From Streptomyces sp. NBC_01775 (GTDB taxonomy: Bacteria > Actinomycetota > Actinomycetes > Streptomycetales > Streptomycetaceae), in NCBI RefSeq assembly GCF_035917675.1, contig NZ_CP109104.1:806001-870000 (forward strand): a DNA stretch of 64,000 nucleotides. The letters run 5' to 3'. Position numbers and translations under genes: made by a program. Under the pieces are notes generated by a model. The model saw nothing but the letters and a program-made list of their open reading frames with translations, was not told the origin of the DNA and ran no database searches. Numbering within the stretch: position 1 is the first letter of the stretch; every line of letters starts with the position of its first letter. This document shows positions 1 to 8,507 of this stretch, one piece after another.

Positions 1-2
1 AC

Positions 3-479
3 GTGCGCGAGGGCACCTCGGAGTTCCTCCCGCGGGCCATCAACTGGGGCCTGATGCTGGGTCAGCGCCGCACGCAGGATCTGGTCGAGGTGCGGACCTA
101 CATGGAGAGCGTCTCGGCCCGGCTCGCCGCGGAGCGGGCGACGGAGGAGGACGTGGCCCGGCTGGAGGAGCATCTGCGGCACATGCGGGAGGCGGGCAGT
201 GACGTCAAGGCGTTCATCGACGCCGACATCGCCTTCCACCTGGAGTGCGCGGCCATCGCGCGCAACACGGTGCTCAGCGACATCCTGCACAGCATCCGCG
301 CGCTGCTCCAGGTGTGGATGGAACGCGTCAGCGACGTCGAGGGAACCGTCAGCGGCACCCTGTGCGAGCACGACACGATCCTCAAGGCGATCCGCGACCG
401 GGATCCGGAAAGCGCGGACCGGGCGATGGCCGAGCACATGCGGATGGCGAGCGCACGACTGCGCGAATCGGTGGGGTGA
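3..479 (+). CDS. GntR-family transcriptional regulator, FCD ligand domain (5' end outside window)
   Basis: The reading frame is open at the window edge, so the winged-helix DNA-binding part is missing and only the C-terminal all-helical FCD ligand-binding domain is seen. From the first in-window GTG, the residues expected to bind metal or ligand are Asp75 and His79 (DADIAFH), His123 (CEHDTI) and His145 (AEHMRM), the usual FCD pattern. FadR/VanR-type regulators normally repress catabolic genes until a small organic acid binds. The target is not visible here, because the neighbouring genes are on the other strand or unrelated. A hairpin follows the stop codon at once. Family call is firm; function is unknown. 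Confidence 0.85.
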   Translation: MREGTSEFLPRAINWGLMLGQRRTQDLVEVRTYMESVSARLAAERATEEDVARLEEHLRHMREAGSDVKAFIDADIAFHLECAAIARNTVLSDILHSIRALLQVWMERVSDVEGTVSGTLCEHDTILKAIRDRDPESADRAMAEHMRMASARLRESVG

Positions 480-487
480 GCCCTTCC

Positions 488-510
488 CCGCACCGCCGCC
501 CGCGGTGCGG
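488..510 (+). terminator. Stem-loop after the GntR gene
   Basis: An 8-bp perfect stem, CCGCACCG pairing with CGGTGCGG, with a 7-nt loop begins 9 nt after the GntR stop. It lacks a long T-run, as is common for Streptomyces terminators. The next 240 bases, up to the convergent gene ending at 752, hold no gene I can support. Confidence 0.5.
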
Positions 511-751
511 CTCCACCAGCGCCCGGGAGTGCGCCCGCTCGACCAGCACGTACTCGTCGAACAGCCCGGTCCCGGTGAATGACTGTCCGCTCAGGAACGT
601 GTCAGCGTGCTCCTCGGCGCCTTGTCCCACCAGCGGATACTTTTCCTGCTCAACGTCCTGTCCTGCGCCTCGCATTGGACATTCGCTGTCCGCGGTCTCT
701 GGGTGTGCCGCCCGCTGCTCCGGGGGCGGCCGGACCGCAGGTCCCGCCCGG

Positions 752-1696
752 TCAGGCAACCGGCGGCCCCGTCAGGTAGGTGCCGTCGCGGTCGTAGGGC
801 CACGGGTTCGCCACGCAGCCGTGCAGCCCCTTGATCTGCTGCATCATCGCCGGAGCGGGCCGGCCCGGCCCGGCACACGTCCGGTGCTGGTAGCCGAGGA
901 AGTGTCCCACCTCGTGGTTGACCGTCAGCGCGTGGTAGTCGGACAGGCTGTGCTGGTAGTACGGGTTGGCCAGCAGCCAGCGCTTGACGTTGACCACCAC
1001 GTTCTTGCCTACGCGGCAGTTGACCTCGCCCCCGGTGTCGAGACCACCGCGCCCGCACATGCGGTCCACGGTGTCAGGCGTGGCGACGACCACGGTGAAG
1101 TCGTGCGCCCCGCCTGTGACCTGTTGAAAGGAGGCCGCGTCACTGGCCGTCCAGCCGCGCGGGTCGGCGAGGATCCGACGCACCTCGTTCGAGATCCCGT
1201 CCGGGGTCTGCGCCAGGTTGTTCTCCACCTTGACCTTGTAGCGAAAGAGCCGGCCCGCGCTGCCGATCCGCTTTCCTGAGACCGTCGCCGTGCGGAATTC
1301 CCCGGGGCCGTCCGCCGGGTAGCGCGCGTCCGGGTCCACGGCGTCGCCGCTGGGGGGCGGGGAGGTGCGCGGCGACGCCTTGGGTGCGGAGCGGCTCGGC
1401 TCCGGGCTGTCCGACCGTGGGGCGTCCTCCGCCACCTCGCCGGGTGTGTGGGACGGCGACGCGGCCACCTCGCCGCCGCCGGCCCGCCCGGGGTGGTGCT
1501 CCGGGAGCAGGACACTGCCCACGAGCGCGGCCGAGGCGACCACCGTGACGCCGGACACCGCCAGCAACACGGAGCGTGACCGCGAGCGGCGTCTGCGCCG
1601 ACGGCCGTGCCCCCGTGACGGCGACACGGCGCGCCAGGCTACGCGCCCCGCCCCGCTGGTGGGGATGACGCCGGTGTTGCCGTACTGCTCATTCAT
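752..1696 (-). CDS. DUF3152 membrane-anchored putative zinc metalloprotease
   Basis: The protein has 314 residues from the ATG at 1696, preceded by GGGACAGGG; an in-frame ATG at 1711 is an alternative start. Order of parts: a basic cytoplasmic stretch with a run of arginines (about 30-42), one hydrophobic segment (about 43-64) acting as signal anchor, a Pro/Ser-rich linker (about 80-120), then the DUF3152 domain. Residues 261-271 read HEVGHFLGYQH, a zinc-protease HExxHxxGxxH motif. Four cysteines at 214, 227, 274 and 294 could form disulfides outside the cell. The family is common in actinomycetes and its substrate is unknown; peptidase activity is inferred from the motif only. Confidence 0.85.
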   Translation of the reverse strand: MNEQYGNTGVIPTSGAGRVAWRAVSPSRGHGRRRRRRSRSRSVLLAVSGVTVVASAALVGSVLLPEHHPGRAGGGEVAASPSHTPGEVAEDAPRSDSPEPSRSAPKASPRTSPPPSGDAVDPDARYPADGPGEFRTATVSGKRIGSAGRLFRYKVKVENNLAQTPDGISNEVRRILADPRGWTASDAASFQQVTGGAHDFTVVVATPDTVDRMCGRGGLDTGGEVNCRVGKNVVVNVKRWLLANPYYQHSLSDYHALTVNHEVGHFLGYQHRTCAGPGRPAPAMMQQIKGLHGCVANPWPYDRDGTYLTGPPVA

Positions 1697-2013
1697 CGTG
1701 CCCTGTCCCATCTGCAGAGGCACTCCAACCTCGTGCAGATGGTCAGATGCACGCACAGCGGCGAAAGTTCACGGGGAATCGCACCACTGCTCTCGGCCAT
1801 GATCCCCGCACGAGTACCTCCACCCAGCCTGACCTGGACGGATGATGATTCGGCACCCGCACGGTCCGGCGTCGGCAATGTGGCCGTCCCACAGCGGCGC
1901 ACCAAGACGGCTGGCGGGTCGGCACGTTCGCCCGCCTCGGTCCGCGCCCTAGGTTGCGGCTGACCGGGCCCCGTGCCCGCACTCCCCCACGAGCACCACG
2001 GAAGGAACCCCTC
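1697..2013. promoter_or_regulatory. Divergent intergenic region, DUF3152 and esterase
   Basis: This 317-base gap separates two divergently read genes and must carry both promoters. The only convincing element is the GGAAGGA ribosome site just before the esterase start. I see no clear operator or RNA. Confidence 0.4.
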
Positions 2014-3003
2014 ATGCGAACCTCCGTGCGCACCGCGGCAGCCCTGCTGGCCGCTCTCACCCTCTCCGCGCTGAGCGTCTCCGGTACGTCCTCCGCATCC
2101 GACGGGCAGCAGCGCGTCAGCACCGCCGCCCTCGAACAGGTCACCGACTTCGGCTCCAACCCCGGCGCCCTGTCCATGTACCGCTACACACCCGACGGGC
2201 TCGGTGCCGGGCGCCCCGTGGTCGTCGTACTGCACGGCTGCACCCAGAACGCGGCGACGTACTTCGACGGCTCGGGCTGGCAGCAGGCGGCCGACAAGCA
2301 CGGTTTCACCGTCGTCGCGCCGCAGCAGGAGACGGCCAACAACGCCAGCCGGTGCTTCAACTGGTTCCAGTCCGGCGACACCGAGCGGGGCAGCGGCGAG
2401 GCGCTGTCCGTGCGGCAGATGGTGGACCGCACCGTACAAGACCTGGGCGCGGACCCCTCCCGGGTGTACGTCACCGGGCTGTCCGCCGGCGGCGGGATGA
2501 CCTCCGCGCTGCTCGCGGCCTACCCCGACACCTTCGCGGGCGGCGGCGTCATCGCGGGGCTGCCACACGGCTGCGCGGACTCGCTGCCCGACGCGTTCGG
2601 CTGTATGAACCCCGGCGTCACCAAGTCCCCGCCCGAGTGGGGCGACCTGGCCCGCGCCGCCCACCCCGGATACGAGGGGCCCCGGCCACGCGTCTCGGTC
2701 TGGCACGGCACGGCCGACACCACCGTCGCACCCCGGAACGCCACCGAGTCCGTCAAGCAGTGGACGAACGTCCTCGGCGCCGACCAGACCGCCGACGCCA
2801 CCCACCAACTGCCGGGCGGCACCACCCAGTCCGACTACCAGGACGGCAACGGGCAGGTGGCGGTGCGCAGCTATCAGGTGGACGGGATGGGCCACGGAAC
2901 GCCCGTCAAGCCCGGCGAGGGGTGCGGAAAGGCGGGTGCGTACTTCCTGGACACCGTCTGCTCGACCTCCTACCTCACCCGGGACTGGGGGCTGAGCGGC
3001 TGA
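2014..3003 (+). CDS. Secreted PHB-depolymerase-family esterase (LpqC/CE1-like)
   Basis: The protein has 329 residues from the ATG at 2014, chosen because GGAAGGA lies 7 nt upstream and a signal peptide follows directly (basic MRTSVRTA, hydrophobic 9-25, small residues near 27-30). The alpha/beta-hydrolase domain shows the oxyanion-hole region VVVLHGCTQNA (about 70-80) and the nucleophile elbow GLSAGG with Ser157. CFNWF and the late GMGHGTP, likely containing the catalytic His, are typical of the PHB depolymerase / feruloyl-esterase-like family. Paired cysteines suggest disulfides. It probably cleaves polyester or acyl-ester substrates outside the cell; the substrate cannot be told from sequence. 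It stands alone. Confidence 0.85.
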   Translation: MRTSVRTAAALLAALTLSALSVSGTSSASDGQQRVSTAALEQVTDFGSNPGALSMYRYTPDGLGAGRPVVVVLHGCTQNAATYFDGSGWQQAADKHGFTVVAPQQETANNASRCFNWFQSGDTERGSGEALSVRQMVDRTVQDLGADPSRVYVTGLSAGGGMTSALLAAYPDTFAGGGVIAGLPHGCADSLPDAFGCMNPGVTKSPPEWGDLARAAHPGYEGPRPRVSVWHGTADTTVAPRNATESVKQWTNVLGADQTADATHQLPGGTTQSDYQDGNGQVAVRSYQVDGMGHGTPVKPGEGCGKAGAYFLDTVCSTSYLTRDWGLSG

Positions 3004-3203
3004 GCCTTGGGCTCCTTTTCAGGGTGACCGCTGCCGCCCCCGACCAGCCGGTCATCCTCTACGACTTGAGTACCAAGTCTGTGATCTCGCCCACTTCTCG
3101 TCGACCGGCAAGGGGACTCCATGTGCGAACTGTTTCCATTGCGGGGCGAGTTACCTGCGGGTGGCTTATCGACCATGGCAGCACAGTGCCGCAAGGAGTT
3201 CCC

Positions 3204-3494
3204 ATGAAGAAGAAATCAGCTGTCTCCGCCGTGTCCGCATTCGGCGTCGCCCTGGGCGGTGCGGCCCTGGTAATCACCGCACAGGGATCCAGCCAGGCGA
3301 CCCCGGCACCCGCGACCAAGACGGCGACCACCAGCGAGGCGGCGGCCAAGGCCGACGGCGACAAGGCGAACGTCAAGGAAGCCCGCGCCAACGACAAAAG
3401 GATCGCAAAGGGCGGCGAAAGGGGCGGCCTGCACGTCGAGGAGTTCAGCGACCAGAACGGTAAGGCCGCGTCCGACACGGCATTTGATAAGTGA
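3204..3494 (+). CDS. Small exported Ala/Lys-rich protein, unknown function
   Basis: This 96-residue protein starts at the ATG at 3204, with AAGGAG 5 nt upstream. MKKKSAVSAVSAFGVALGGAALVITAQGSS gives a basic start, a hydrophobic core and small residues, so a signal peptide of about 30 residues is likely. The mature part is rich in Ala, Lys, Asp and Glu, probably helical and unstructured, with no cysteines. I recognise no family. It lies 44 bases upstream of the DUF5819-HTTM pair on the same strand and may be co-transcribed. Confidence 0.7.
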   Translation: MKKKSAVSAVSAFGVALGGAALVITAQGSSQATPAPATKTATTSEAAAKADGDKANVKEARANDKRIAKGGERGGLHVEEFSDQNGKAASDTAFDK

Positions 3495-3538
3495 CCGACC
3501 GACGAATGGCTGGTGCGTGACGGAAAAGTGAGGGAAAG

Positions 3539-4195
3539 GTGACGCAGCAGCACCGAGGCGTCCGGCGGGCGGCGTTCCTCATCGGCGCCGCCCTCCTGGG
3601 CATCCACTTCACCTTCGCCGCGCTCTCCCAGGCCCCGCTGAGCCCGGCGAAGGTGCGCTACCACGAAACCGTCAGCGCATATCTGGAACCGTATTTCGCA
3701 CAGAACTGGATGCTGTTCGCACCCGACCCGCTCACCGAGGACCGGGGCATTCTCACGCGGGCGAAGTGCGCCGACGGCAAGGTGACCAGTTTCTACGACG
3801 TCACCACCCCCTACCTCAAGGAGGAACAGGGCAGCCTCCTCTTCCCCTCGCGGATGTCGCGCCTGGTCACCACCGGACTTGAAAGGTTCAACGACAGCGA
3901 CGCTCTGGTGGATCGCGTCCGCAAGAAGTCGCGGAACGACAAGAAGCCGCTGCTCCCGCGACTGCCCCACGAGAAGAAAACCCGGCAGGAGTCCATCGCG
4001 TTCCTGTCCCGCTACTCGCTGGATCAGACAGCCCGGATTCCGGGGGCCTGCAAGGGGAAGCCGCACGCCGTCCAGGTCCGCATGTACAACCACAGACTCC
4101 CCCCGTGGTCACAGCGCAACGCCCCGAAGGCGTCGAACGGGGACAAGGTCGAGGTGGAGGACCTCCCCTGGCGGAAGACGGAGTTCCTGCGGTGA
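3539..4195 (+). CDS. DUF5819 family protein
   Basis: The protein has 218 residues from the GTG at 3539, with GAGGGAAAGG just upstream. One N-terminal hydrophobic helix (about 10-30) is followed by a conserved-looking WMLFAPDP motif (about 57-64), where a soluble domain begins; this Trp-Phe-Ala-Pro motif is typical of DUF5819. The stop overlaps the next start by 4 nt (GTGA), so it is translationally coupled to the HTTM protein. The pair recurs in actinomycetes and is thought to act together at the membrane. Function unknown. Confidence 0.8.
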   Translation: MTQQHRGVRRAAFLIGAALLGIHFTFAALSQAPLSPAKVRYHETVSAYLEPYFAQNWMLFAPDPLTEDRGILTRAKCADGKVTSFYDVTTPYLKEEQGSLLFPSRMSRLVTTGLERFNDSDALVDRVRKKSRNDKKPLLPRLPHEKKTRQESIAFLSRYSLDQTARIPGACKGKPHAVQVRMYNHRLPPWSQRNAPKASNGDKVEVEDLPWRKTEFLR

Positions 4196-5292
4196 CGGCA
4201 TCGGAATCAAAACCCATGGCGGGTCCGGGAGCCGGACTGCTGGGCACCCTGGACACCTGGTCCAGCCGCCCGCTGAGCATCCTCGGCGTATCGGCGGCAC
4301 GCGCCGTACTCGGCCTGGTCGGCTTCATGTACTACGTGAGCCAGTACGCCGACCGCCACTATCTCTTCGGCCCCGAGGGCGTCCTGCCCCACGACGAATT
4401 CCTCCACGAACTCCGCGAGTCCGGCACCTTCAGCCTCTACGCGTGGAGTTCCTCCCCCGCTTGGGCCGAATTCGTCTTCCACGCGGGAGCACTCGCCGCG
4501 CTGGCCGTGCTGCTGGGTATCGGCGGACGCGCCGGCCTCGCCCTCCACTGGCTGTTTCTCTGGTCTCTCTACCAGCGCCAGTCAGCGCTTCTCGACGGCG
4601 GCGACAACCTCGCCTATCTCGTCATCCCCATGCTGCTGCTCACCCGCTGCTACGACCGGCTCGCCCTCTCCACCGGCCTGTCCCGCCGCCTCACACGCCA
4701 CTTCCCCGGCAGCGTCAGGGCCCTCGAGGCCCCGCTGCACAACCTCGGGGTCCTCGCCATCACCGCTCAGATCTGCCTGGTCTACATGGTCAGCGGCCTG
4801 TACAAGGTCCATGGCCAGGTCTGGCAGGACGGCACCGCGCTCTTCTACATCCTGAGAGTTCCCGAATTCACCCAGCCCGGCCTCTCGAACCTCGTCTACG
4901 ACAACGACCTGCTGGTCTATCTGGGCACCTACGGCTCCGTCCTCTTCCAGGTCTACTTCCCGCTGGGCATCCTCGTCCCCCGCCTCCGCCCCTGGGCAGC
5001 CGCCGCCTCCATCGCCTTCCACCTCTCCATCGCCCTGCTCATGGGCCTGACCAGCTTCGCCCTCACCATGATCGCCTGCGACCTGGTCTTCCTCACCGGC
5101 CCCTTGGAAAAGACACTCACGCTCTGCCGCCGCGTGCACGAGCGGCTGCGACAGAACCGAGAAGACCGGCATCACGAGGGCGGCGGACCCCACCAGGAGG
5201 AGAGCGGGAGCGAGAGCGAGAGCGCGCTCGCACGCCGCCGAGGGCGCGAACGCTCCCCCGGGGAGCGGACGACCAGCACTCCAGGGAACTGA
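4192..5292 (+). CDS. HTTM-domain integral membrane protein
   Basis: The protein has 366 residues. I chose the GTG at 4192 because it overlaps the upstream stop as GTGA and has GGAG upstream; ATG 4216 is an alternative. Several hydrophobic helices (e.g. LALHWLFLWSLYQRQ and SIALLMGLTSFALTMIAC) and the DGGDNLAY segment mark the HTTM domain, distantly related to vitamin K-dependent gamma-carboxylases. The C-terminus is charged, with an ESGSESESAL low-complexity stretch from a short GAGC/GAGA DNA repeat. It probably forms a membrane complex with the preceding DUF5819 protein. No enzymatic activity is established for bacterial members. Confidence 0.85.
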   Translation: MTASESKPMAGPGAGLLGTLDTWSSRPLSILGVSAARAVLGLVGFMYYVSQYADRHYLFGPEGVLPHDEFLHELRESGTFSLYAWSSSPAWAEFVFHAGALAALAVLLGIGGRAGLALHWLFLWSLYQRQSALLDGGDNLAYLVIPMLLLTRCYDRLALSTGLSRRLTRHFPGSVRALEAPLHNLGVLAITAQICLVYMVSGLYKVHGQVWQDGTALFYILRVPEFTQPGLSNLVYDNDLLVYLGTYGSVLFQVYFPLGILVPRLRPWAAAASIAFHLSIALLMGLTSFALTMIACDLVFLTGPLEKTLTLCRRVHERLRQNREDRHHEGGGPHQEESGSESESALARRRGRERSPGERTTSTPGN

Positions 5293-5459
5293 GCGGCTGA
5301 CCGGGCAGTTCCCCGGGCGGACAGAGCCGCACAAGCTGAAGGCCGAGCCAGGAGCGTGAGCCGTCGACAGTCGACACCGCTCCCGCTTAAGGTCCGGTAG
5401 CGGATCAGGACGAGTTCCCGCACATGGGCGCCGAGTTCTGCGTACGAGGGAGGCCGACC

Positions 5460-6299
5460 GTGACCGTGCCGCACGCCGAGCACCAGGACCAGGGCGACCA
5501 GCGCCGCCGGTACCTGCGCTATGTCGCGCTGGGCGACAGCACGACCGAAGGTATCGGCGACGGTGACGAGGAGTCCGGGTACCGCGGCGTGGCCGACCGG
5601 TTCGCCGACCGCCTCGCGGCCACCTCCCCGCAGCTGCACTACGCCAACCTGGCAGTACGAGGATGTGGCACCGACCACGTCCGCACCGTGCAACTACCGG
5701 CAGCGCTCGCCCTGCGCCCCGATCTGGCCACCGTCGTCGCGGGGGTCAACGACTTCCTGCGGCCCCGGTACGACGTGGACCGGGTCGCGGGGCACCTGGA
5801 GGCGACGTTCGCAGCGCTCACCGCCGCCGGGACGCACGTGGTCACCCTCACCTTCCCCGACATCGGGAAGATCGCGCCCCTCGCCCGCCCGATCGCCTCC
5901 CGCGCCCGCGAGCTCAACACACGTATCCGTGACGCCGCCGCGCGGCACGGCGTCACCGTCGTGGACACCGCTTCCCACCCCGTCACCGTCGACCCACGCC
6001 TGTGGAGCGCGGATCGGCTGCATCTCTCCCCGCTCGGGCACGACCGCTCCGCTGCGGCCTTCGCACAGGCGCTCCAGCTCCCCGACGCCGACGACTCCTG
6101 GACCCTCCCGCTCCCCGTGCTGCCCGCGCCGAAGCCGTGGCAGGCCCTCCGGGTGGAACTCCACTGGGTCGCCACCTTCCTCGGCCCCTGGGTCCTGCGC
6201 CGCCTGCGCGGACGCTCCTCCGGCGACGGCCGCACCCCCAAACGGCCACAGCTGACACCCGTCGCGGCCACCCCACCGCAGAACCGCACCGCGCACTAG
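5460..6299 (+). CDS. SGNH/GDSL-family hydrolase
   Basis: The protein has 279 residues from the GTG at 5460, chosen for GAGGGAGG 6 nt upstream; an earlier in-frame ATG at 5424 lacks such a site. SGNH blocks are present: block I ALGDSTTEG with the nucleophile Ser, block III VVAGVNDFL with Gly-x-Asn-Asp, and block V SADRLHLSPLGH with the catalytic Asp and His. There is no signal peptide, so it is probably an intracellular esterase or lipase of the TesA-like type. The C-terminal 60 residues are basic and proline-rich beyond the domain. Substrate unknown; it appears monocistronic. Confidence 0.85.
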   Translation: MTVPHAEHQDQGDQRRRYLRYVALGDSTTEGIGDGDEESGYRGVADRFADRLAATSPQLHYANLAVRGCGTDHVRTVQLPAALALRPDLATVVAGVNDFLRPRYDVDRVAGHLEATFAALTAAGTHVVTLTFPDIGKIAPLARPIASRARELNTRIRDAAARHGVTVVDTASHPVTVDPRLWSADRLHLSPLGHDRSAAAFAQALQLPDADDSWTLPLPVLPAPKPWQALRVELHWVATFLGPWVLRRLRGRSSGDGRTPKRPQLTPVAATPPQNRTAH

Positions 6300-6625
6300 C
6301 CTCGCGCTTTCGACACCGCCGTCGGCGGTCGCCTGCTGGTGCACGAGGGCGGGCCGCGCCGCCTCGCCCACGAACTGTTCGCCGCCTGGTCGGCCGAGTC
6401 CGTACCAAGCGATCTACGGACGTGCCCCCGGCCAACCGAGTTCCCCGAAGCCCGCGGGCGCCGGGGAGAACGCGGGCGCAGCGCCGTCGGACGTCATCGA
6501 TGCCCCGAGGCGACCAGCTGATTGACCCAACTGGGCCGCGTACGCTGCTGCTTCTCACCGCCGGAGGCCCGTTCCTGGGACCCGTGGTTGAGGCCTTCCG
6601 TCACGGAAAACGCATGGTAGCGTCC
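6300..6625. other. Intergenic stretch without a supported gene
   Basis: There are 326 bases between the SGNH hydrolase and the GntR gene. The first half is codon-like in one frame (a peptide with LLVHEGGPRRLAHELFAAW) but has no ribosome site and no family I recognise, so it may be an old gene remnant. The last 40 bases carry the GntR promoter. Confidence 0.4.
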
Positions 6626-6642
6626 GTATACACACTGTATGC
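6626..6642. promoter_or_regulatory. Putative GntR autoregulatory operator (GTATAC-N5-GTATGC)
   Basis: GTATAC (6626-6631), five bases, then GTATGC (6637-6642). Inside it ATACA-cac-TGTAT is a perfect inverted repeat (6628-6640). It lies 18 bases upstream of the chosen start of the GntR/FCD gene, where an autorepressor would bind. The same two hexamers with the same 5-bp gap recur at 16049-16065. Confidence 0.55.
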
Positions 6643-6659
6643 GAGGTCTGGGGGTTGCC

Positions 6660-7286
6660 GTGGCGTCCGGTCGGGAGAAGGCGTACGCGTATCTCAAGGA
6701 CACGGTGCTGACGGATCCCGAGATGCAGGGGGCCTTCCTGTCGGAGCAGGAGCTGGCCGACCGCATCGGCGTCTCCCGCACCCCCATCCGGGAAGCGTTG
6801 CTGCTGCTCGCGGCCGAGGACCTGGTCGAGCTCGTACCCAAGCGGGGCGCCCGGGTGGCGTCTTTGACGGGACGGGAGATCCGCGAGCTGATGGAGCTGC
6901 GGGGCATCGTCGAGCGGTACGCCGCCCAGCAACTCGTCTCCGGTGGCCGGCCGCCGGTGGAGGAGCTGCGGTCCCTGCTGGAACGCCAGCGCGAACTGAC
7001 CGGCGTCGAACAGGCCCGGGAGTTCATCGCCGTGGACCACCGGTTCCACTCGGTACTGGTGTCGGCCGTGGGAAACGCCCTCCTCGACCGGCACTACGAC
7101 GGGCTGCGCAGCCGCCAGGTGCGCGCGGGCGTGGTGGCCGTCTTCAGCCAACAGGGGCGCCAGGAAGGTGTGCTGGAAGAGCACGGGGCCATCCTGGACG
7201 CCCTGGCCGCCGGCGACGCGCAGTCCGCGTGTGCCGCGATCGACCACCATCTGGAGTCGACGCTGAAGGTACTGCTCGCGGGCTAG
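6660..7286 (+). CDS. GntR-family regulator with FCD domain
   Basis: The protein has 208 residues from the GTG at 6660, preferred because the ATG at 6639 lies inside the operator-like palindrome; the ribosome site (CTGGGGG) is moderate. The N-terminal winged helix contains ELADRIGVSRTPIREALLLLAAEDLV, a textbook GntR recognition helix. An FCD ligand domain follows with DHRFH, then EEHGAILDAL and the late IDHHLE supplying the metal/ligand histidines. It is probably a local repressor of catabolic genes. The shared operator motif suggests it controls both itself and the divergent promoter near 16.05 kb. Confidence 0.85.
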   Translation: MASGREKAYAYLKDTVLTDPEMQGAFLSEQELADRIGVSRTPIREALLLLAAEDLVELVPKRGARVASLTGREIRELMELRGIVERYAAQQLVSGGRPPVEELRSLLERQRELTGVEQAREFIAVDHRFHSVLVSAVGNALLDRHYDGLRSRQVRAGVVAVFSQQGRQEGVLEEHGAILDALAAGDAQSACAAIDHHLESTLKVLLAG

Positions 7287-7327
7287 TGCCGTGACCGGCA
7301 ATGTTTGCCCGACAAGGAGCGTCGTCG

Positions 7328-7533
7328 TGGGGGCACCGCCCGCGCGAGCGGAGCCGAGCGTGGGGGAGCGTGCGATCGCAAGGCGGCCGGAAGTCCTTGA
7401 TCGGGGTCTGCCCTGCTCTGGGGGCACCTCCCGGCCGAAGGCCGGGGGAGAAGCTGAGAGCTCGGGGAAGGAGCTACCAGGGCTTTTGGCCAACGCCGCT
7501 GGGGGCACCCCCTGCTCGGAGAGCTTGGGGGAG
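7328..7533. repeat. Three copies of a palindromic GGGGGCACC...GGGGGAG element
   Basis: Three similar units lie in a gene-free stretch: 7328-7368, 7418-7450 and 7499-7533. Each begins with GGGGGCACC and ends with GGGGGAG. The middle copy has a strong internal stem (CCCGGCC/GGCCGGG). They look like a repetitive extragenic palindrome of the kind scattered through Streptomyces genomes. The whole 7287-7581 interval holds no supportable gene. Confidence 0.65.
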
Positions 7534-7581
7534 TGCGTGCCGGGCGGCGCGACGGGGCAAAGCTTGCCGGGAGGGGCACTA

Positions 7582-7968
7582 GGTCGTGTCTCTTTGATGG
7601 GTTGGTTCAGTTGATCGGATGTGTCTGTCCGGTTGGTGATCACTGATGCGATGTGGGACCGGATCGAGCCGCTGATGCCGGCCGAGCCGGTCCGTGGACG
7701 GCGGTGGGCCGATCACCGCCGCACCCTTGAAGCCATCGCGTGGAAGTACCGCACCAGCTCGCCCTGGCGAGACCTGCCCGACGAGCTCGGCTCGTTCCGG
7801 ACCGCTCACAACGGCTCATCAGATGGGCTGTCGACGGCACCTGGGAGAGGATCCTCGCCGCGGTCCTGGCCGACCGCGCCTACTCCTTCCGTGCCATCGC
7901 CTACCAAGCCGCACTCCACCTCGCCGGCATCCTCATCTGGACCCGACCCTGACCAAAGAGACAGAACC
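7582..7968 (+). mobile_element. Deletion derivative of an IS5-like element with terminal inverted repeats
   Basis: Left end 7582-7600 contains TGTCTCTTTG, and the right end 7950-7968 contains its complement CAAAGAGACA, so about 10 core bases of the terminal inverted repeats match with weaker matches around them. Between them lies a truncated transposase frame. At 387 bp it is far too short for an intact IS (about 0.8-1 kb) and is a MITE-like relic that could still be mobilised in trans. Confidence 0.7.
7621..7952 (+). pseudogene. IS5-family transposase remnant
   Basis: The N-terminal part reads ITDAMWDRIEPLMP...RRTLEAIAWKYRTSSPWRDLP, the DUF4096 helix-turn-helix start of IS5-type transposases. 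A frameshift follows, then in a second frame RLIRWAVDGTWERILAAVLA joins directly to DRAYSFRAIAYQAAL, which belongs near the C-terminus. The catalytic core between them is deleted, so it cannot encode an active enzyme. Confidence 0.75.
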
Positions 7969-8015
7969 CAGGACTCCGGGGCCGGATCCTGATCCTGCCC
8001 AAGAGGGCCGGAAGA

Positions 8016-8507
8016 TCACATCAATTCCATGAGGATGTCGGCGCGGGCATAGTAGTCGGACACGGGGAGACGGTCGCGGGTGATTCTGACGAACCCCGCG
8101 TCCTCGTAGAGGTGAATGGCGGGGGCCAGCTTGGTGTTCGTGCCGAGGAACAGCCGGGTCCCACCGAGCGCCCGGGCGCGGTCGATCGCTGCGGCTATGA
8201 GTCGGCGACCGATGCCGCGTCCTTGCACGGCGGGAGCCACGGCCATCTTCGCCAGCTCGAGCACGGCATCCGGATAGGCCAGGAGTGCGATGCAACCGAC
8301 TACAGTTCCGCTGCCCGATTCGCGCGCCACGAGCACGTCGCCGCCTGGGGCCACGATGCGGCCGAACGGATCGCCGAGCACAGCTCGGTCCTCGTTCTTC
8401 AGGGTGAACAGGTGCGAGATCCACTCCTCGTTCAGCGCGTAGAACGCGTCGGCATCACTTTGTGAGGCGATTGAGGAAACCATGATCGGGGCGGAGGCGT
8501 GCGGCAT
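8016..8507 (-). CDS. GNAT-family N-acetyltransferase
   Basis: The protein has 163 residues from the ATG at 8507, with GGAAGGGAA about 12 nt upstream; later and earlier in-frame ATGs have no ribosome site. The acetyl-CoA binding motif A reads LELAKMAVAPAVQGRGIGRRLIAAAI, with the Q/RxxGxG/A signature (QGRGIG), and LYEDAGFVR marks motif B. It transfers an acetyl group to an unidentified amine, acting in the cytoplasm. It sits alone between two insertion-sequence remnants. Confidence 0.85.
   Translation of the reverse strand: MPHASAPIMVSSIASQSDADAFYALNEEWISHLFTLKNEDRAVLGDPFGRIVAPGGDVLVARESGSGTVVGCIALLAYPDAVLELAKMAVAPAVQGRGIGRRLIAAAIDRARALGGTRLFLGTNTKLAPAIHLYEDAGFVRITRDRLPVSDYYARADILMELM

Noticed and set aside
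3879..5300. Second frame through the DUF5819-HTTM pair
   Set aside because: Arg/Pro/His-rich, no motifs, and it covers two well-supported genes in another frame.
5473..7294. Long arginine/proline-rich frames on both strands
   Set aside because: They overlap recognised genes, lack ribosome sites and family motifs, and are the usual by-product of high GC content.
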